Made by a program: the position numbers and the translations under genes. From assembly GCF_019966535.1 (NCBI RefSeq), contig NZ_JAIMID010000003.1:248001-312000 (forward strand): a stretch of DNA of 64,000 bases, in the 5' to 3' direction. Source of the stretch: Mesobacterium pallidum. GTDB lineage: Bacteria; Pseudomonadota; Alphaproteobacteria; Rhodobacterales; Rhodobacteraceae. The stretch's first letter is position 1. Each line of letters begins with the position of its first letter. Positions 26,366 to 34,694 of this stretch are shown piece after piece. The notes under the pieces were generated by a model. That model worked only from the letters and a program-made list of their open reading frames with translations. It was not told the DNA's origin and searched no databases.

Positions 26366-27565
26366 ATGAGCCTTTCCCGACGCGCCTTTCTTGCCCGGTC
26401 CCTGGCCCTGGGCTGTTCCGCCGCCGCCAGCCCGCTGCTGACGCCGGTCACCTTTGCCTCGGCCCCCTGGGACAACCGACTGGTTGTCATCATCCTGCGC
26501 GGGGCGATGGACGGCCTTGGCACCGTCCTACCCTACGGCGACCGCGACTGGGCCGGGCTGCGGCCCGGGCCCGCGGTCGGCTCGGCCGGCGGACCGCTCG
26601 ACCTCGACGGGCGGTTCGCGATGAACGCGGCGCTGGCGGATCTCAAGCCGCTCTGGGACGCCGAAGAGCTGGGCTTTGTCCACGCCGTCTCGACCCCCTA
26701 CCGCGACAAGCGCAGCCATTTCGACGGGCAGGACCTGCTCGAGGCGGGCACGACCACGCTGGACGGCAGCCGCGACGGCTGGCTGAACCGGCTGCTGCAG
26801 GTCTCGGGCGCCTCGGACCCGTCGACGGCCTTTGCGCTGGGGCGGGACAACATGATCCTGCTGCAGGGCCGCGCGCCGCATTCCAACTGGACGCCCGAGG
26901 TCGACCTGCTGATGACCCCGCAGGCGCTGCGCCTGGCCGAGATGGTGATGTCTGCCGACCCGGCCTTCCAGTCCGCCCTGGGCGAGGCGCTGGTGCTGGC
27001 CGCCAGCGACGGCGACGCGGTCGAGCTCGAGATGGGCGGCAACATGATGGACGCGATGAAGGGCGGCGGTGGCGGCCACAAGGCGCTGGCCAGCTTTGCC
27101 GCGCAGCAGCTGAACGGCGCGGCCCGGATCGCGGCCTTTTCGCTGGGCGGCTGGGACACGCACAGCCGGCAGGAGCGCGACCTTGGCAATGCGCTGGGGC
27201 GCCTGTCAGAGACCATCGCCACCCTGCGCGCCGATCTTGGCGCCAACTGGGACCGCACGGCGGTGCTGGCGATGACCGAGTTCGGCCGCACCGTGCGCCT
27301 GAACGGCACGGCGGGCACGGATCACGGCACGGGGGGCGCGATGCTGTTTGCCGGCGGCGCGCTGCGCGGCGGACAGGTCGTGACCGACTGGCCGGGGCTG
27401 GGCGAGGGCGACCTTTACGCCGGGCGCGACCTGATGCCGACGCGCGACGTGCGCGCCCATGCGGCCTGGGTGATGCGGTCGCTCTTCGGCACCTCGGTCT
27501 CGGACCTCGAACGCGTGGTCTTCCCGGGGATCGAGATGGGCGCCGCCCCCGCGCACCTGCTGTGA
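26366..27565 (+). CDS. DUF1501 domain protein, Tat-type signal
   Basis: A 399-residue protein. The N-terminus has a twin-arginine-like motif (SRRAFLAR, residues 4-11), a hydrophobic stretch and a cleavage region around TFASA, so export is likely. The alkaline-phosphatase/sulfatase-like fold is suggested by IILRGAMDGLGTVLPYGD, SHFDGQD, GWDTHSRQ and TEFGRTVRLNGTAGTDHGTGG. The His and Asp residues in GTDHGTGG and GWDTH could bind metal. It forms an operon with the DUF1800 gene. Function is unknown. Confidence 0.9.
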   Translation: MSLSRRAFLARSLALGCSAAASPLLTPVTFASAPWDNRLVVIILRGAMDGLGTVLPYGDRDWAGLRPGPAVGSAGGPLDLDGRFAMNAALADLKPLWDAEELGFVHAVSTPYRDKRSHFDGQDLLEAGTTTLDGSRDGWLNRLLQVSGASDPSTAFALGRDNMILLQGRAPHSNWTPEVDLLMTPQALRLAEMVMSADPAFQSALGEALVLAASDGDAVELEMGGNMMDAMKGGGGGHKALASFAAQQLNGAARIAAFSLGGWDTHSRQERDLGNALGRLSETIATLRADLGANWDRTAVLAMTEFGRTVRLNGTAGTDHGTGGAMLFAGGALRGGQVVTDWPGLGEGDLYAGRDLMPTRDVRAHAAWVMRSLFGTSVSDLERVVFPGIEMGAAPAHLL

Positions 27566-27635
27566 GCCCGTTTTGACATTGTGCATCCCGGCGCCGGCGC
27601 TAGGGTGGCCCCGCATTTGAACGGGGACACCTGCC

Positions 27636-28346
27636 ATGGCCAATCCGCTGGGACCGCCGGTTGACGACTGGACGCCGCCCGCCCTGCCCTCGGGGCCTAT
27701 CGGCCCCGGCCGCTACGCCGCGCTCGAGCCGCTGGATGCCGAACGCCACGCCGCGCTGCTTTACCGGGCCTGGGACGGGGTGGATGCGCTGTGGGATTAC
27801 ATGCCGGTCGGGCCCTTCGGGTCGGCCGCGCAGTATCATCGCTGGGTGCGGCAGGCCGAGGCAGACCCGGCCACGCGGTTCTTTGCCATCCGTGATCTCG
27901 AGACCGGGCAGACGGCCGGGGTCGCCAGCTACCTGCGGATGGACCCGGCCAATGGCTCCATCGAGGTCGGCAACATCTGTTTCGGCCCCGTGCTGCAACG
28001 CACCCGCGCCGCGACCGAGGCGATGGTGCTGATGATGCAATGGGCCTTTGAGGCCGGCTATCGCCGCTACGAATGGAAATGCAACGCGCTGAACCGGCCC
28101 TCGCGGGCGGCGGCGCAGCGGCTGGGCTTTTCCTACGAGGGCACCTTCCGCCAGCACATGGTGGTCAAGGGGCTGAACCGCGACACCGCCTGGTTCTCGG
28201 TCATCGACCGCGAATGGCCGGCGCTGAAACAGGCCTATGACGTCTGGCTGAGCCCGACGAATTTCACCGATGGCGGAAGGCAGATCGAGAGCCTGTCGGA
28301 CCTGACCCGGCTGGTGCGCGCGCAGGACGACCCGACGCTGGAGTAG
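27636..28346 (+). CDS. GNAT family N-acetyltransferase (RimJ/RimL-like)
   Basis: A 236-residue acetyltransferase. The acetyl-CoA binding region is around FGPVLQRTRAATEAM, followed by YRRYEWKCNALNRPSRAAAQRLGFSYEGTFRQ, a strong signature of the RimJ/RimL type of GNAT. It probably acetylates an amino group of a protein or small molecule; the substrate is unknown. The N-terminal ~40 residues (Pro-rich) are a usual lead-in for this subgroup. Confidence 0.88.
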   Translation: MANPLGPPVDDWTPPALPSGPIGPGRYAALEPLDAERHAALLYRAWDGVDALWDYMPVGPFGSAAQYHRWVRQAEADPATRFFAIRDLETGQTAGVASYLRMDPANGSIEVGNICFGPVLQRTRAATEAMVLMMQWAFEAGYRRYEWKCNALNRPSRAAAQRLGFSYEGTFRQHMVVKGLNRDTAWFSVIDREWPALKQAYDVWLSPTNFTDGGRQIESLSDLTRLVRAQDDPTLE

Positions 28347-28456
28347 GCTGCCCGCCGGGCCATGGCGCGCTGCGCGCAAGCCGGTGCGTGCCCCGTCCGT
28401 CCCCTGCCCCGGGTCCTCGCGACACGAACACCCGGGTGCGGCCGCCGCGTGGTCAG

Positions 28457-29173
28457 TCAGATGGCGATCTTGTGGTTCAGCCGTTCCTGGATCAGCCCGG
28501 CGATGCGGGCGATGTCCATGCGCGCGGGCGTGCCGTTGGCCCGGGCCATCGCCAGCGATTGCGCAGCGACCATCAGCGGCCGGTCCTCGGCGCTGCGGGC
28601 GACCCCTTCGAGGAATTGCGCCACGTAATCGATGCTTTGGTCGTCGGAGCCGTCGTTAAGCACATCCGCCGCATGGGCCATGTCGTCGCGATAGGCGATG
28701 CGGTCGGGCTCAACAATCTCGTGGTTGATCATGCGCGGCCCACCGGGCTGCCGGTCGGCAGGCAGGTGCGACAGCACCGCCTCCTGGAAGGCGGCAAGGT
28801 CGGTCGCGGGCTTGGCCAGGAAGCCGTCGGCCCCGGCCGCGATGGCGCGGTCCGCGGCGAAATCGTCACCCGAGGTGCCCAGGATCACACCGACGCGCGG
28901 ATTGGCGCGGTGCAGCTCTTCGATCAGGTCGGTGCCCGGGCCGTCGGGCAGGCCCAGGTCCACGATCACCACCGAGGGGCGGTAGACCTGCAGGTGGCGC
29001 CGGGCAGAGGCCAGGCAATCGGCGCGCCGGATGCGCGCGCCCGACCGCAGGCACAGCAAGCGCAGCGCCTCGCAGGCAAAGCGGCTGTCCTCGACCACGA
29101 GAACGGTCAGGCCCAGCAGCGGGCGCACCGGGGTCGGCAAACGGAAAAGGTCGAAGGCGTCGATGTCGTCCAT
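28457..29173 (-). CDS. Response regulator with helical C-terminal extension
   Basis: A 238-residue protein. The receiver domain (about 22-140) has E28-D29, the phosphoacceptor D72 (IVDLGLPDG), a Thr in GTSGDD and the lysine in FLAKPAT. The C-terminal ~95 residues are helical, with no recognisable DNA-binding or enzymatic domain, so output may be by protein contact. No partner kinase is adjacent. It lies alone, divergent from mce. Confidence 0.85.
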   Translation of the reverse strand: MDDIDAFDLFRLPTPVRPLLGLTVLVVEDSRFACEALRLLCLRSGARIRRADCLASARRHLQVYRPSVVIVDLGLPDGPGTDLIEELHRANPRVGVILGTSGDDFAADRAIAAGADGFLAKPATDLAAFQEAVLSHLPADRQPGGPRMINHEIVEPDRIAYRDDMAHAADVLNDGSDDQSIDYVAQFLEGVARSAEDRPLMVAAQSLAMARANGTPARMDIARIAGLIQERLNHKIAI

Positions 29174-29327
29174 GGTTCAGTCCTCACGAATCTGAAACCA
29201 GATTGGCCCCGGCATCCCTAAGAGCCGGTTAATCCCGGCGCCCACCCGGTACAATCGCCGCATTGCGCCGCCCGAATCGCGGCGGCATAAGCGTCTGCGA
29301 CAGATCTTGCGCCATAGGGAGTTCACC

Positions 29328-29732
<405 letters not shown>

Positions 29733-29733
29733 G

Positions 29734-30018
29734 ATGTCGATCACCTCGGCGCTCGTCCTCTTCGTGGTCATCTGGTTCATGACCTTCCTGATCGTGATCC
29801 CGTTTCGCCTGAAGACCCAGGGCGACATGGGGCGCAAGATCAGGGGGACCATGGACAGCTCGCCCGAAGAGCATCACCTGAAGCAGAAGGCGCTGATCAC
29901 CACGGGCCTCGCGATCGTGATCTGGTGCATCATCGCGGGGATCATCGTGTCGGGCTGGATCACCGTGCGCGACATCGACTGGTTCAACCGAATGGGCCCG
30001 CCGTCGATGCGGAACTGA
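29734..30018 (+). CDS. DUF1467 family membrane protein
   Basis: A 94-residue protein with two transmembrane helices (about 5-25 and 52-75) separated by a charged loop (MGRKIRGTMDSSPEEHHLKQK). It is DUF1467, which in alphaproteobacteria commonly follows mce. The one-base gap supports an operon. Function is unknown. Confidence 0.88.
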   Translation: MSITSALVLFVVIWFMTFLIVIPFRLKTQGDMGRKIRGTMDSSPEEHHLKQKALITTGLAIVIWCIIAGIIVSGWITVRDIDWFNRMGPPSMRN

Positions 30019-30028
30019 GGGCGGAGTT

Positions 30029-30215
30029 GGGGCGCTGCCCCCGTCGCCATGGGCGAGCGCCGCGTGTTGTTTTCAGGATCGAAGAAAGAAAGGCGCGCCT
30101 GTCGAGGGCGCCCTTATTCCCGGGTCGGTGTCGGGAGCCGGGCCGGGCATGGGGGCGCTGCCCCCGTCGCCGCTGGCGACTCCCGCGAGGTTTTTTTGAA
30201 ACAATGAAGGACTGG
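30029..30215 (+). repeat. Two tandem copies of the composite repeat after DUF1467
   Basis: Each copy has a first hairpin (GGGGGC-GCT-GCCCCC in the second copy, 30151-30165), a second hairpin (GTCGCC-ATG-GGCGA in copy one; GTCGCC-GCT-GGCGAC, 30166-30180, in copy two), the box (30062-30088 degenerate; 30182-30210 CCCGCGAGG + TTTTTTTGAAACAATGAAGG) and a trailing GC hairpin. They fill the 211-bp space between the DUF1467 and EI24 genes and run in the direction of DUF1467. Confidence 0.75.
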
Positions 30216-30229
30216 GCGCGCGCCCGACG

Positions 30230-30949
30230 TCAGGCGCGCGTGCGGGCGGCGTGCGGGACGAGACCGTGGAAGATATGGGTGAAGGTGGCCGCGCCGAAGA
30301 TCGGGATCAGCAGGTTCACCAGCGGGATCGACAGCGGGATGGCCATCAGGATGCCGCCCGCCCAGATCGTCAGGATGTGCTTGCGCTGGAGCCGCTTGGC
30401 CTCGGCACGGCCGACGCGGCGCATGGCCGAGAGCTGGAAGTATTCGCGGCCCAGCAGGAAGCCGTTCAGCCCCCAGAAGATGAAGAGCGCAAAGGGCGCG
30501 AGGAACACGTAGAGCAGGATCGCGACGAGGTTCGCGGCGACCAGGATGCCGAGGAAGTTCACCGTGTCGCGCAGGCTGTCCCAGAAGGGCACCGGTGTGA
30601 TGTGCGGCAGGTGGGGGTAGTGCTTGTCCTCGACGGCCTGGGCGACCTCGTCGAGGAACATCGAGGTGATGGCCGAGGCGACGGGCACCATGAGGAAAAT
30701 CGACAGCACGATCATCACGAAGAGCGAGGTCCACGACAGGACATCTCCGATCCAGGTGACTTCGCCGATCAGCGGGATTGTCGCGCTGTCGCCGACGAGC
30801 GCGTTCAGCAGCCACAGGAAGGCGGCGTAGACCGCCACCAGCAGGGCCAGCGTCAGCACGACGCCCAGGGCCAACACGCGGCGGAAGCGCGGGTCGCCCG
30901 ACTGGCCGAGGGCGGCGAAGAAGCTGCGGAAGATCAGGCCGATGTCCAC
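30230..30949 (-). CDS. EI24/CysZ-like membrane protein
   Basis: A 239-residue protein with about five hydrophobic helices (roughly 26-50, 70-95, 125-150, 150-165, 195-220). The pattern SAITSMFLDEVAQAVEDKHYP and GLNGFLLGREYFQLSAMRR is that of the EI24 domain family, which includes the sulfate permease CysZ. Transport is possible but the substrate is unknown. The start is a GTG at 30949 behind AAGGTGG. It overlaps the end of the nitroreductase gene by 16 bases, so the two are co-transcribed. Confidence 0.85.
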   Translation of the reverse strand: MDIGLIFRSFFAALGQSGDPRFRRVLALGVVLTLALLVAVYAAFLWLLNALVGDSATIPLIGEVTWIGDVLSWTSLFVMIVLSIFLMVPVASAITSMFLDEVAQAVEDKHYPHLPHITPVPFWDSLRDTVNFLGILVAANLVAILLYVFLAPFALFIFWGLNGFLLGREYFQLSAMRRVGRAEAKRLQRKHILTIWAGGILMAIPLSIPLVNLLIPIFGAATFTHIFHGLVPHAARTRA

Positions 30950-31512
30950 GTGACCACCTTGTCGAGATCGGGGCGCGGGCGGTCCGGCGGGGTCGAGGTT
31001 TCCGTGCCGAGGTAGATGAAGCCAGCGACCCGTTCGCCCTCGCCAAGGCCCAGGCCCGTCTCGACGAAGGCGCGGTCATGGCTGGGCCAGCCCGAGAGCC
31101 AGTTGGCACCCCAGCCGGCGGCGAGGGCCGCGTTCAGCAGCGCCAGGCAGACGGCGCCGGCGGAATAGGTCTGCTCGATCGGCGGGATCTTGGGCGAGGG
31201 GCGCTGCACCTCGATCACCGCGATGCAGAGCTGGCCGTCATCGAACTGGCGGCGGCCCTTGGCGCGGTCGGTGTCGTCCTTGCCCAGTGCCGTCGCCCGC
31301 TCGTCGGCCAGCGCGGCCAGGCGCGCGAGCGCCGGCTTTTCCAGCACGATCAGCCGCCAGGGTTCGAGCTTGCCGTGGTCCGGCGTGCGCAGCCCGGCGG
31401 TCAGGATCGGCTCCAGCGCGGCGCGGTCCGGGGCCGGGCCGGTCAGCGTCTTGGCCGGGCGGGACCGCCGCGACAGCAGGAACTCGAGGGCGGCGGGGTT
31501 GGGATCGGGCAT
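30934..31512 (-). CDS. Nitroreductase family protein (YdjA-like)
   Basis: A 192-residue flavin reductase of the small YdjA-like type: the FMN phosphate site LLSRRSRPAK, AGLRTPDHGKLEPWRLIVLE and the late GFIYLGT strand match the family. Members bind FMN and use NAD(P)H; physiological substrates are mostly unknown. The ATG at 31512 was chosen because the fold begins about ten residues later; an in-frame start upstream adds nine residues. Confidence 0.9.
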   Translation of the reverse strand: MPDPNPAALEFLLSRRSRPAKTLTGPAPDRAALEPILTAGLRTPDHGKLEPWRLIVLEKPALARLAALADERATALGKDDTDRAKGRRQFDDGQLCIAVIEVQRPSPKIPPIEQTYSAGAVCLALLNAALAAGWGANWLSGWPSHDRAFVETGLGLGEGERVAGFIYLGTETSTPPDRPRPDLDKVVTWTSA

Positions 31513-31614
31513 GCGGTCGTCCTTGTCTGGTCGCCGCATATGTCAGCCCATTGGGCGCGGATTTCAACCCGGGTTGGTGCAGACAAGCGGCGCGCGCGGC
31601 TGTAAGGCAGCCCC

Positions 31615-31866
31615 ATGGACGAGCTCAGACAGATGATCGCACCGGGCCAGGCCTTTGAGGTGCGGGTGACGCCCAAGGCCGCGCGCAACCGGATCACGGT
31701 CGAGGACGGCCAGGTGCGCGTCTATGTCACCACCGCGCCCGAGGACGGCAAGGCCAATGCCGCCGTCGCTAAACTGCTGGCCACGGCGCTGGGGGTGGGC
31801 AAGACGCGGCTCGAGCTGGTGCGGGGCGCGACCAGCCGGGACAAGACCTTCCGGCTGCTGGATTAA
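31615..31866 (+). CDS. DUF167 (YggU-like) protein
   Basis: An 83-residue protein with the family core VRVTPKAARNRI, VYVTTAPEDGKANAAVAKLLA and LVRGATSRDKTF. DUF167 is a small alpha/beta fold found across life without a settled function. Its stop overlaps the convergent gene by four bases. Confidence 0.92.
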   Translation: MDELRQMIAPGQAFEVRVTPKAARNRITVEDGQVRVYVTTAPEDGKANAAVAKLLATALGVGKTRLELVRGATSRDKTFRLLD

Positions 31867-32099
31867 TCCTCGTCTGCCCGGCGGTAGACGCCCTCGGGCA
31901 GTTGGGTGGCGGCGATGAGGTCGCGCATCTGGGTCAGCGACAGGGTGACCTTGTGCATCCGATCCTCGCGCGGATCGTATTGTTCGACCGTGATGCATTC
32001 CTCGAAGGAATTGATGATCACGTCCTCCTGCAGGTGGACGTCGCCCTCGTCCACGAGGGTCACGCAGGTCGAGTCGAATTCGTGTTCGATGGTAAACAT
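31863..32099 (-). CDS. Small acidic conserved hypothetical protein
   Basis: A 78-residue acidic protein (MFTIEHEFDSTCVTLVDEG start) with alternating strands and one short helix (LTQMRDLIAATQLP). Codon use matches its neighbours. I recognise it only as a type of small protein common in Rhodobacterales; no function can be given. It converges with the DUF167 gene. Confidence 0.75.
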   Translation of the reverse strand: MFTIEHEFDSTCVTLVDEGDVHLQEDVIINSFEECITVEQYDPREDRMHKVTLSLTQMRDLIAATQLPEGVYRRADED

Positions 32100-32238
32100 G
32101 GGACCAGCCTAGACCGGGTGCGCGGCCGGGGGAATGGGCATTTGTGCAACCCGGGCGAGGCGGCGCCGATAACGCGATTGGGACTTGGACCCGGGCGCGG
32201 CATTGCCTAGTCTGGTGCGCGCTGCACCGGAGACCGCC

Positions 32239-32952
32239 ATGCTCAGACTTCTTGCCCTTTGCCTTGGCCTGACGGCCCTTGCCGCCTGTGACGTGCAGAC
32301 CACCCTGCCCGGATCGGACACGCCGGCAACGCCTGTGGGCAATATCGCCAACAAGGTACGGGCCGAACAGGCGGTGCGTCGCTTCATCGCCGTGGTTGAC
32401 AGCGTGGAGCCGGTGGCCGAGCAGGAATGCCGCAACCGCACCTCGGGGCTGAATTGCGATTTCAAGATCGTGGTCGATGACCGCCCCGGCCAGCCGCCGA
32501 ACGCCTTCCAGACGCGTGAAAGCTCGGGCCGGCCGATCGTCGCCTTCAACCTCGCGCTGATCGCCATGGCCGAGAACGAGGACGAGCTGGCCTTTGTCAT
32601 GGGCCACGAGGCAAGCCACCACATCCGCGACCACCTGGGCCGCCAGCAGGAGGCCGCGACCGCCGGGGCGATCCTGATGGGCGGGCTGGCCTCGATCGGC
32701 GGCGGCAATGCCGAGGCGGTGCGCAGCGCGCAGGAGCTGGGCGCCATGGTCGGCGCGCGCAGCTATTCCAAGGATTACGAGCTGGAGGCGGACCAGCTGG
32801 GCACCATCATCGCCGCCCGGGCGGGGTATGACCCGCTGAAGGGGGCGCAGTTCTTCAACCGCATTCCCGATCCGGGCAACCGGTTCCTTGGCACCCACCC
32901 GCCGAACCGCGACCGGATGGAGATCGTGCGCCGGACGGCTGCGGGGATGTAG
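32239..32952 (+). CDS. M48-family zinc metallopeptidase, lipoprotein
   Basis: A 237-residue protein with a lipoprotein signal: hydrophobic stretch then LAAC lipobox (Cys about 17). The M48 catalytic motif HEASHH lies in AFVMGHEASHHIRDH, and the third zinc ligand Glu is in the downstream ELEADQLG segment. The ending THPPNRDRMEIVRR is also typical. Periplasmic M48 proteins of the BepA/LoiP type handle outer-membrane protein quality control (family knowledge). The ATG at 32239 starts the signal peptide. Confidence 0.93.
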   Translation: MLRLLALCLGLTALAACDVQTTLPGSDTPATPVGNIANKVRAEQAVRRFIAVVDSVEPVAEQECRNRTSGLNCDFKIVVDDRPGQPPNAFQTRESSGRPIVAFNLALIAMAENEDELAFVMGHEASHHIRDHLGRQQEAATAGAILMGGLASIGGGNAEAVRSAQELGAMVGARSYSKDYELEADQLGTIIAARAGYDPLKGAQFFNRIPDPGNRFLGTHPPNRDRMEIVRRTAAGM

Positions 32953-33133
32953 GCGGGGGGGTGTCTATCCGGGCGTGTGGCCGGCATGCTGGGCAAAGAC
33001 CGCTTGGAGCACAGAACTGATTTTCAACCTATCCGCACGCATGGGAATTTTCAAATATAGCTCCCCTTTCAATTGGTGCGGTGAGTTCACGTAAGATTAT
33101 CGCTTCCGGCATAGCGCGCGCAAAATCGCCGGG
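32953..33133. other. Left flank of the AT-richer island, no gene seen
   Basis: Base composition falls abruptly from about position 33000. No coding-like frame and no convincing promoter is visible. Confidence 0.4.
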
Positions 33134-34120
33134 TCAATAGTCATGAATTGTCGCAAATCCAAAGTGGCTTCCTATCGTCTCGTAAGACCTATCGACCGCG
33201 ACAACAATGTCGCTCATGATGGTTTGTAGATCTTTGTCGAATAGCGACATGTCCATATCACCAGCGTGGACGAAAGCGTTGCGCGACTCGACAAGTGACT
33301 CAATGGATTCGCTAAGGGTGACTTTCCGTTTCCTGTAGGGTTTCCGCATCGCGCCCACCAAATCCAGCCGTGCATCAATCATCTTAAAGTTCTCACCGAT
33401 GACGCTCGGACGCTGAAAGGAAAAGCACTCTGCGATTGCACGTTCAATCTGCTTCTCGGCAGCAATCTTCTCTAGCTGGGCATGACTAAGGCGCGCCTTT
33501 TTCAACACGACCTCGCGCTTGTCCGCATAGCGCAGCACCGCCGTGAAGGTCGCTCGGAAGTATTCCTCCCATATCGCGATTATGAACGGAATCAATAGGT
33601 TGTTTGACAGAAGGCGAGGATTCATTTCGTCCAAGAACGAGAAGGGGCTCGGAGCATCCCGCGCCGCGTCCCCTTCGAGCTTTCGGCACGAAAGGTACCA
33701 CCGAGCTTTCATCAGAGCGTTGTGAAACGACCAACGGGCAAGGTAGCAACCAGACGACAACGGTGAAGGCGGAGGATGCTCAGGACGTAAGTAGCGATTC
33801 CTCCCCGCGTCGGTCACAAAGGTTCCACCAAATATATCGCGGACCATTTTAACGGTCTTGTTCTGATGCGTTAAATCCCAGTAGCTTCTGGAACTACGTG
33901 TCCGAGTGCTGACCTTGAGCAAGCCCTCGTCGTAATAGACATTCAGTTCAACGCCTGTCCAAGACTTATACTCGGATATGTCGGCCCAGAAATAGCACCC
34001 AACCTTTTCGGGGATTTTAAATACATCCTTGACCGACTTGTAGCCCAGAAGTTCCACCACCTCTTTGAGGCGTTTCACGCTGGTTCCCGCGGGCAGCTCA
34101 TTTTCCGATTCATAGCTCAT
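33134..34120 (-). CDS. Unknown protein with HEPN-like C-terminal domain, foreign composition
   Basis: A 328-residue protein in a segment of visibly lower GC (about half) and different codon use from its neighbours, so probably acquired. The first ~120 residues form an alpha/beta region (LGYKSVKDVF, GCYFWADISEYKSW, ELNVYYDEGLLKVSTRTRSS) that I do not recognise. The C-terminal ~160 residues are helical and contain R280-N-A-F-V-H285, an R-x4-H motif of the kind that forms the RNase site of HEPN proteins, best compared with the RiboL-PSP-HEPN group. HEPN proteins often act in toxin or antiphage systems, but no antitoxin or nucleotidyltransferase partner lies next to it. A defence role is inference. 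Confidence 0.7.
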   Translation of the reverse strand: MSYESENELPAGTSVKRLKEVVELLGYKSVKDVFKIPEKVGCYFWADISEYKSWTGVELNVYYDEGLLKVSTRTRSSRSYWDLTHQNKTVKMVRDIFGGTFVTDAGRNRYLRPEHPPPSPLSSGCYLARWSFHNALMKARWYLSCRKLEGDAARDAPSPFSFLDEMNPRLLSNNLLIPFIIAIWEEYFRATFTAVLRYADKREVVLKKARLSHAQLEKIAAEKQIERAIAECFSFQRPSVIGENFKMIDARLDLVGAMRKPYRKRKVTLSESIESLVESRNAFVHAGDMDMSLFDKDLQTIMSDIVVAVDRSYETIGSHFGFATIHDY

Positions 34121-34206
34121 CGTCGAACTTTAACCGGGTCAAAAGCTGGCGCATAGATACCTCCTTCATTGGCACCGCAGATCAAGCGGCTGTGGCGACC
34201 GGAAAT

Positions 34207-34227
34207 AAAGTCCGCCTTTCGGACTTT
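34207..34227 (-). terminator. Terminator at the end of the box operon
   Basis: Arms AAAGTCCG and CGGACTTT pair around a five-base loop. On the minus strand the stem is followed by ATTT. It lies 44 bases past the thioesterase stop. Confidence 0.65.
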
Positions 34228-34270
34228 CGGACGGACACGAAAGTCACCACTCAGACGCGACGGCCCCGTC

Positions 34271-34693
34271 TCACCCCCGCCCCAACACCGCCTCCACCGC
34301 AGCCCGCACCTCCGCCGGAGGCGCAGCCTTGGCGATCTCGGGCGGCTTGGTGAAGACGCAGACGAACGTCCCTTCCCAGCAGAGCACGCCATCCTGCGAT
34401 CCGGTCACGCGGAAGGTGATCGAGGTCTCGCCCAGCCGCAGCACGTCCACCGTGCAGATCAGCCGGTGGCGCGGGGTCAGGGGCGCGCGGAAGTCGAGGT
34501 CGAGATGGACGAAGGGCGTGCCGAAACCGCGGTCGATCTCGTTGGCGAAAAAGCCCGCGCCGCCGCCCAGCAGGTCCTCCCAGAACCCGTCGATGGCGTC
34601 GAGCGCGAAGCCCGGGATGCGGGCCGTGTAGACGATCCGCGCCGGGTCGCAATCGCCCCAGGTGACGCGGATCTCGTGGGTGTAATGCGCCAC
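34271..34693 (-). CDS. Hotdog-fold acyl-CoA thioesterase of the box operon
   Basis: A 140-residue thioesterase of the 4-hydroxybenzoyl-CoA thioesterase type: the active-site stretch VTWGDCDPARIVYTARIPGFALDAIDGFWEDLL is diagnostic, with D17 as the likely catalytic Asp. GTG start at 34693, one base after the boxA stop, so it is co-translated with boxA. It probably releases CoA from benzoyl-CoA or a dead-end intermediate when the pathway stalls (inference from position; related thioesterases occur in other box clusters). Confidence 0.9.
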   Translation of the reverse strand: MAHYTHEIRVTWGDCDPARIVYTARIPGFALDAIDGFWEDLLGGGAGFFANEIDRGFGTPFVHLDLDFRAPLTPRHRLICTVDVLRLGETSITFRVTGSQDGVLCWEGTFVCVFTKPPEIAKAAPPAEVRAAVEAVLGRG

Positions 34694-34694
34694 G

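Noticed and set aside
33129..34142. 9-bp direct repeat CCGGGTCAA on both sides of the HEPN-like gene as a possible insertion footprint
   Set aside because: The left copy overlaps the gene's 3' end, and a 9-base match between two ~100-base flanks has a few percent chance of arising randomly.
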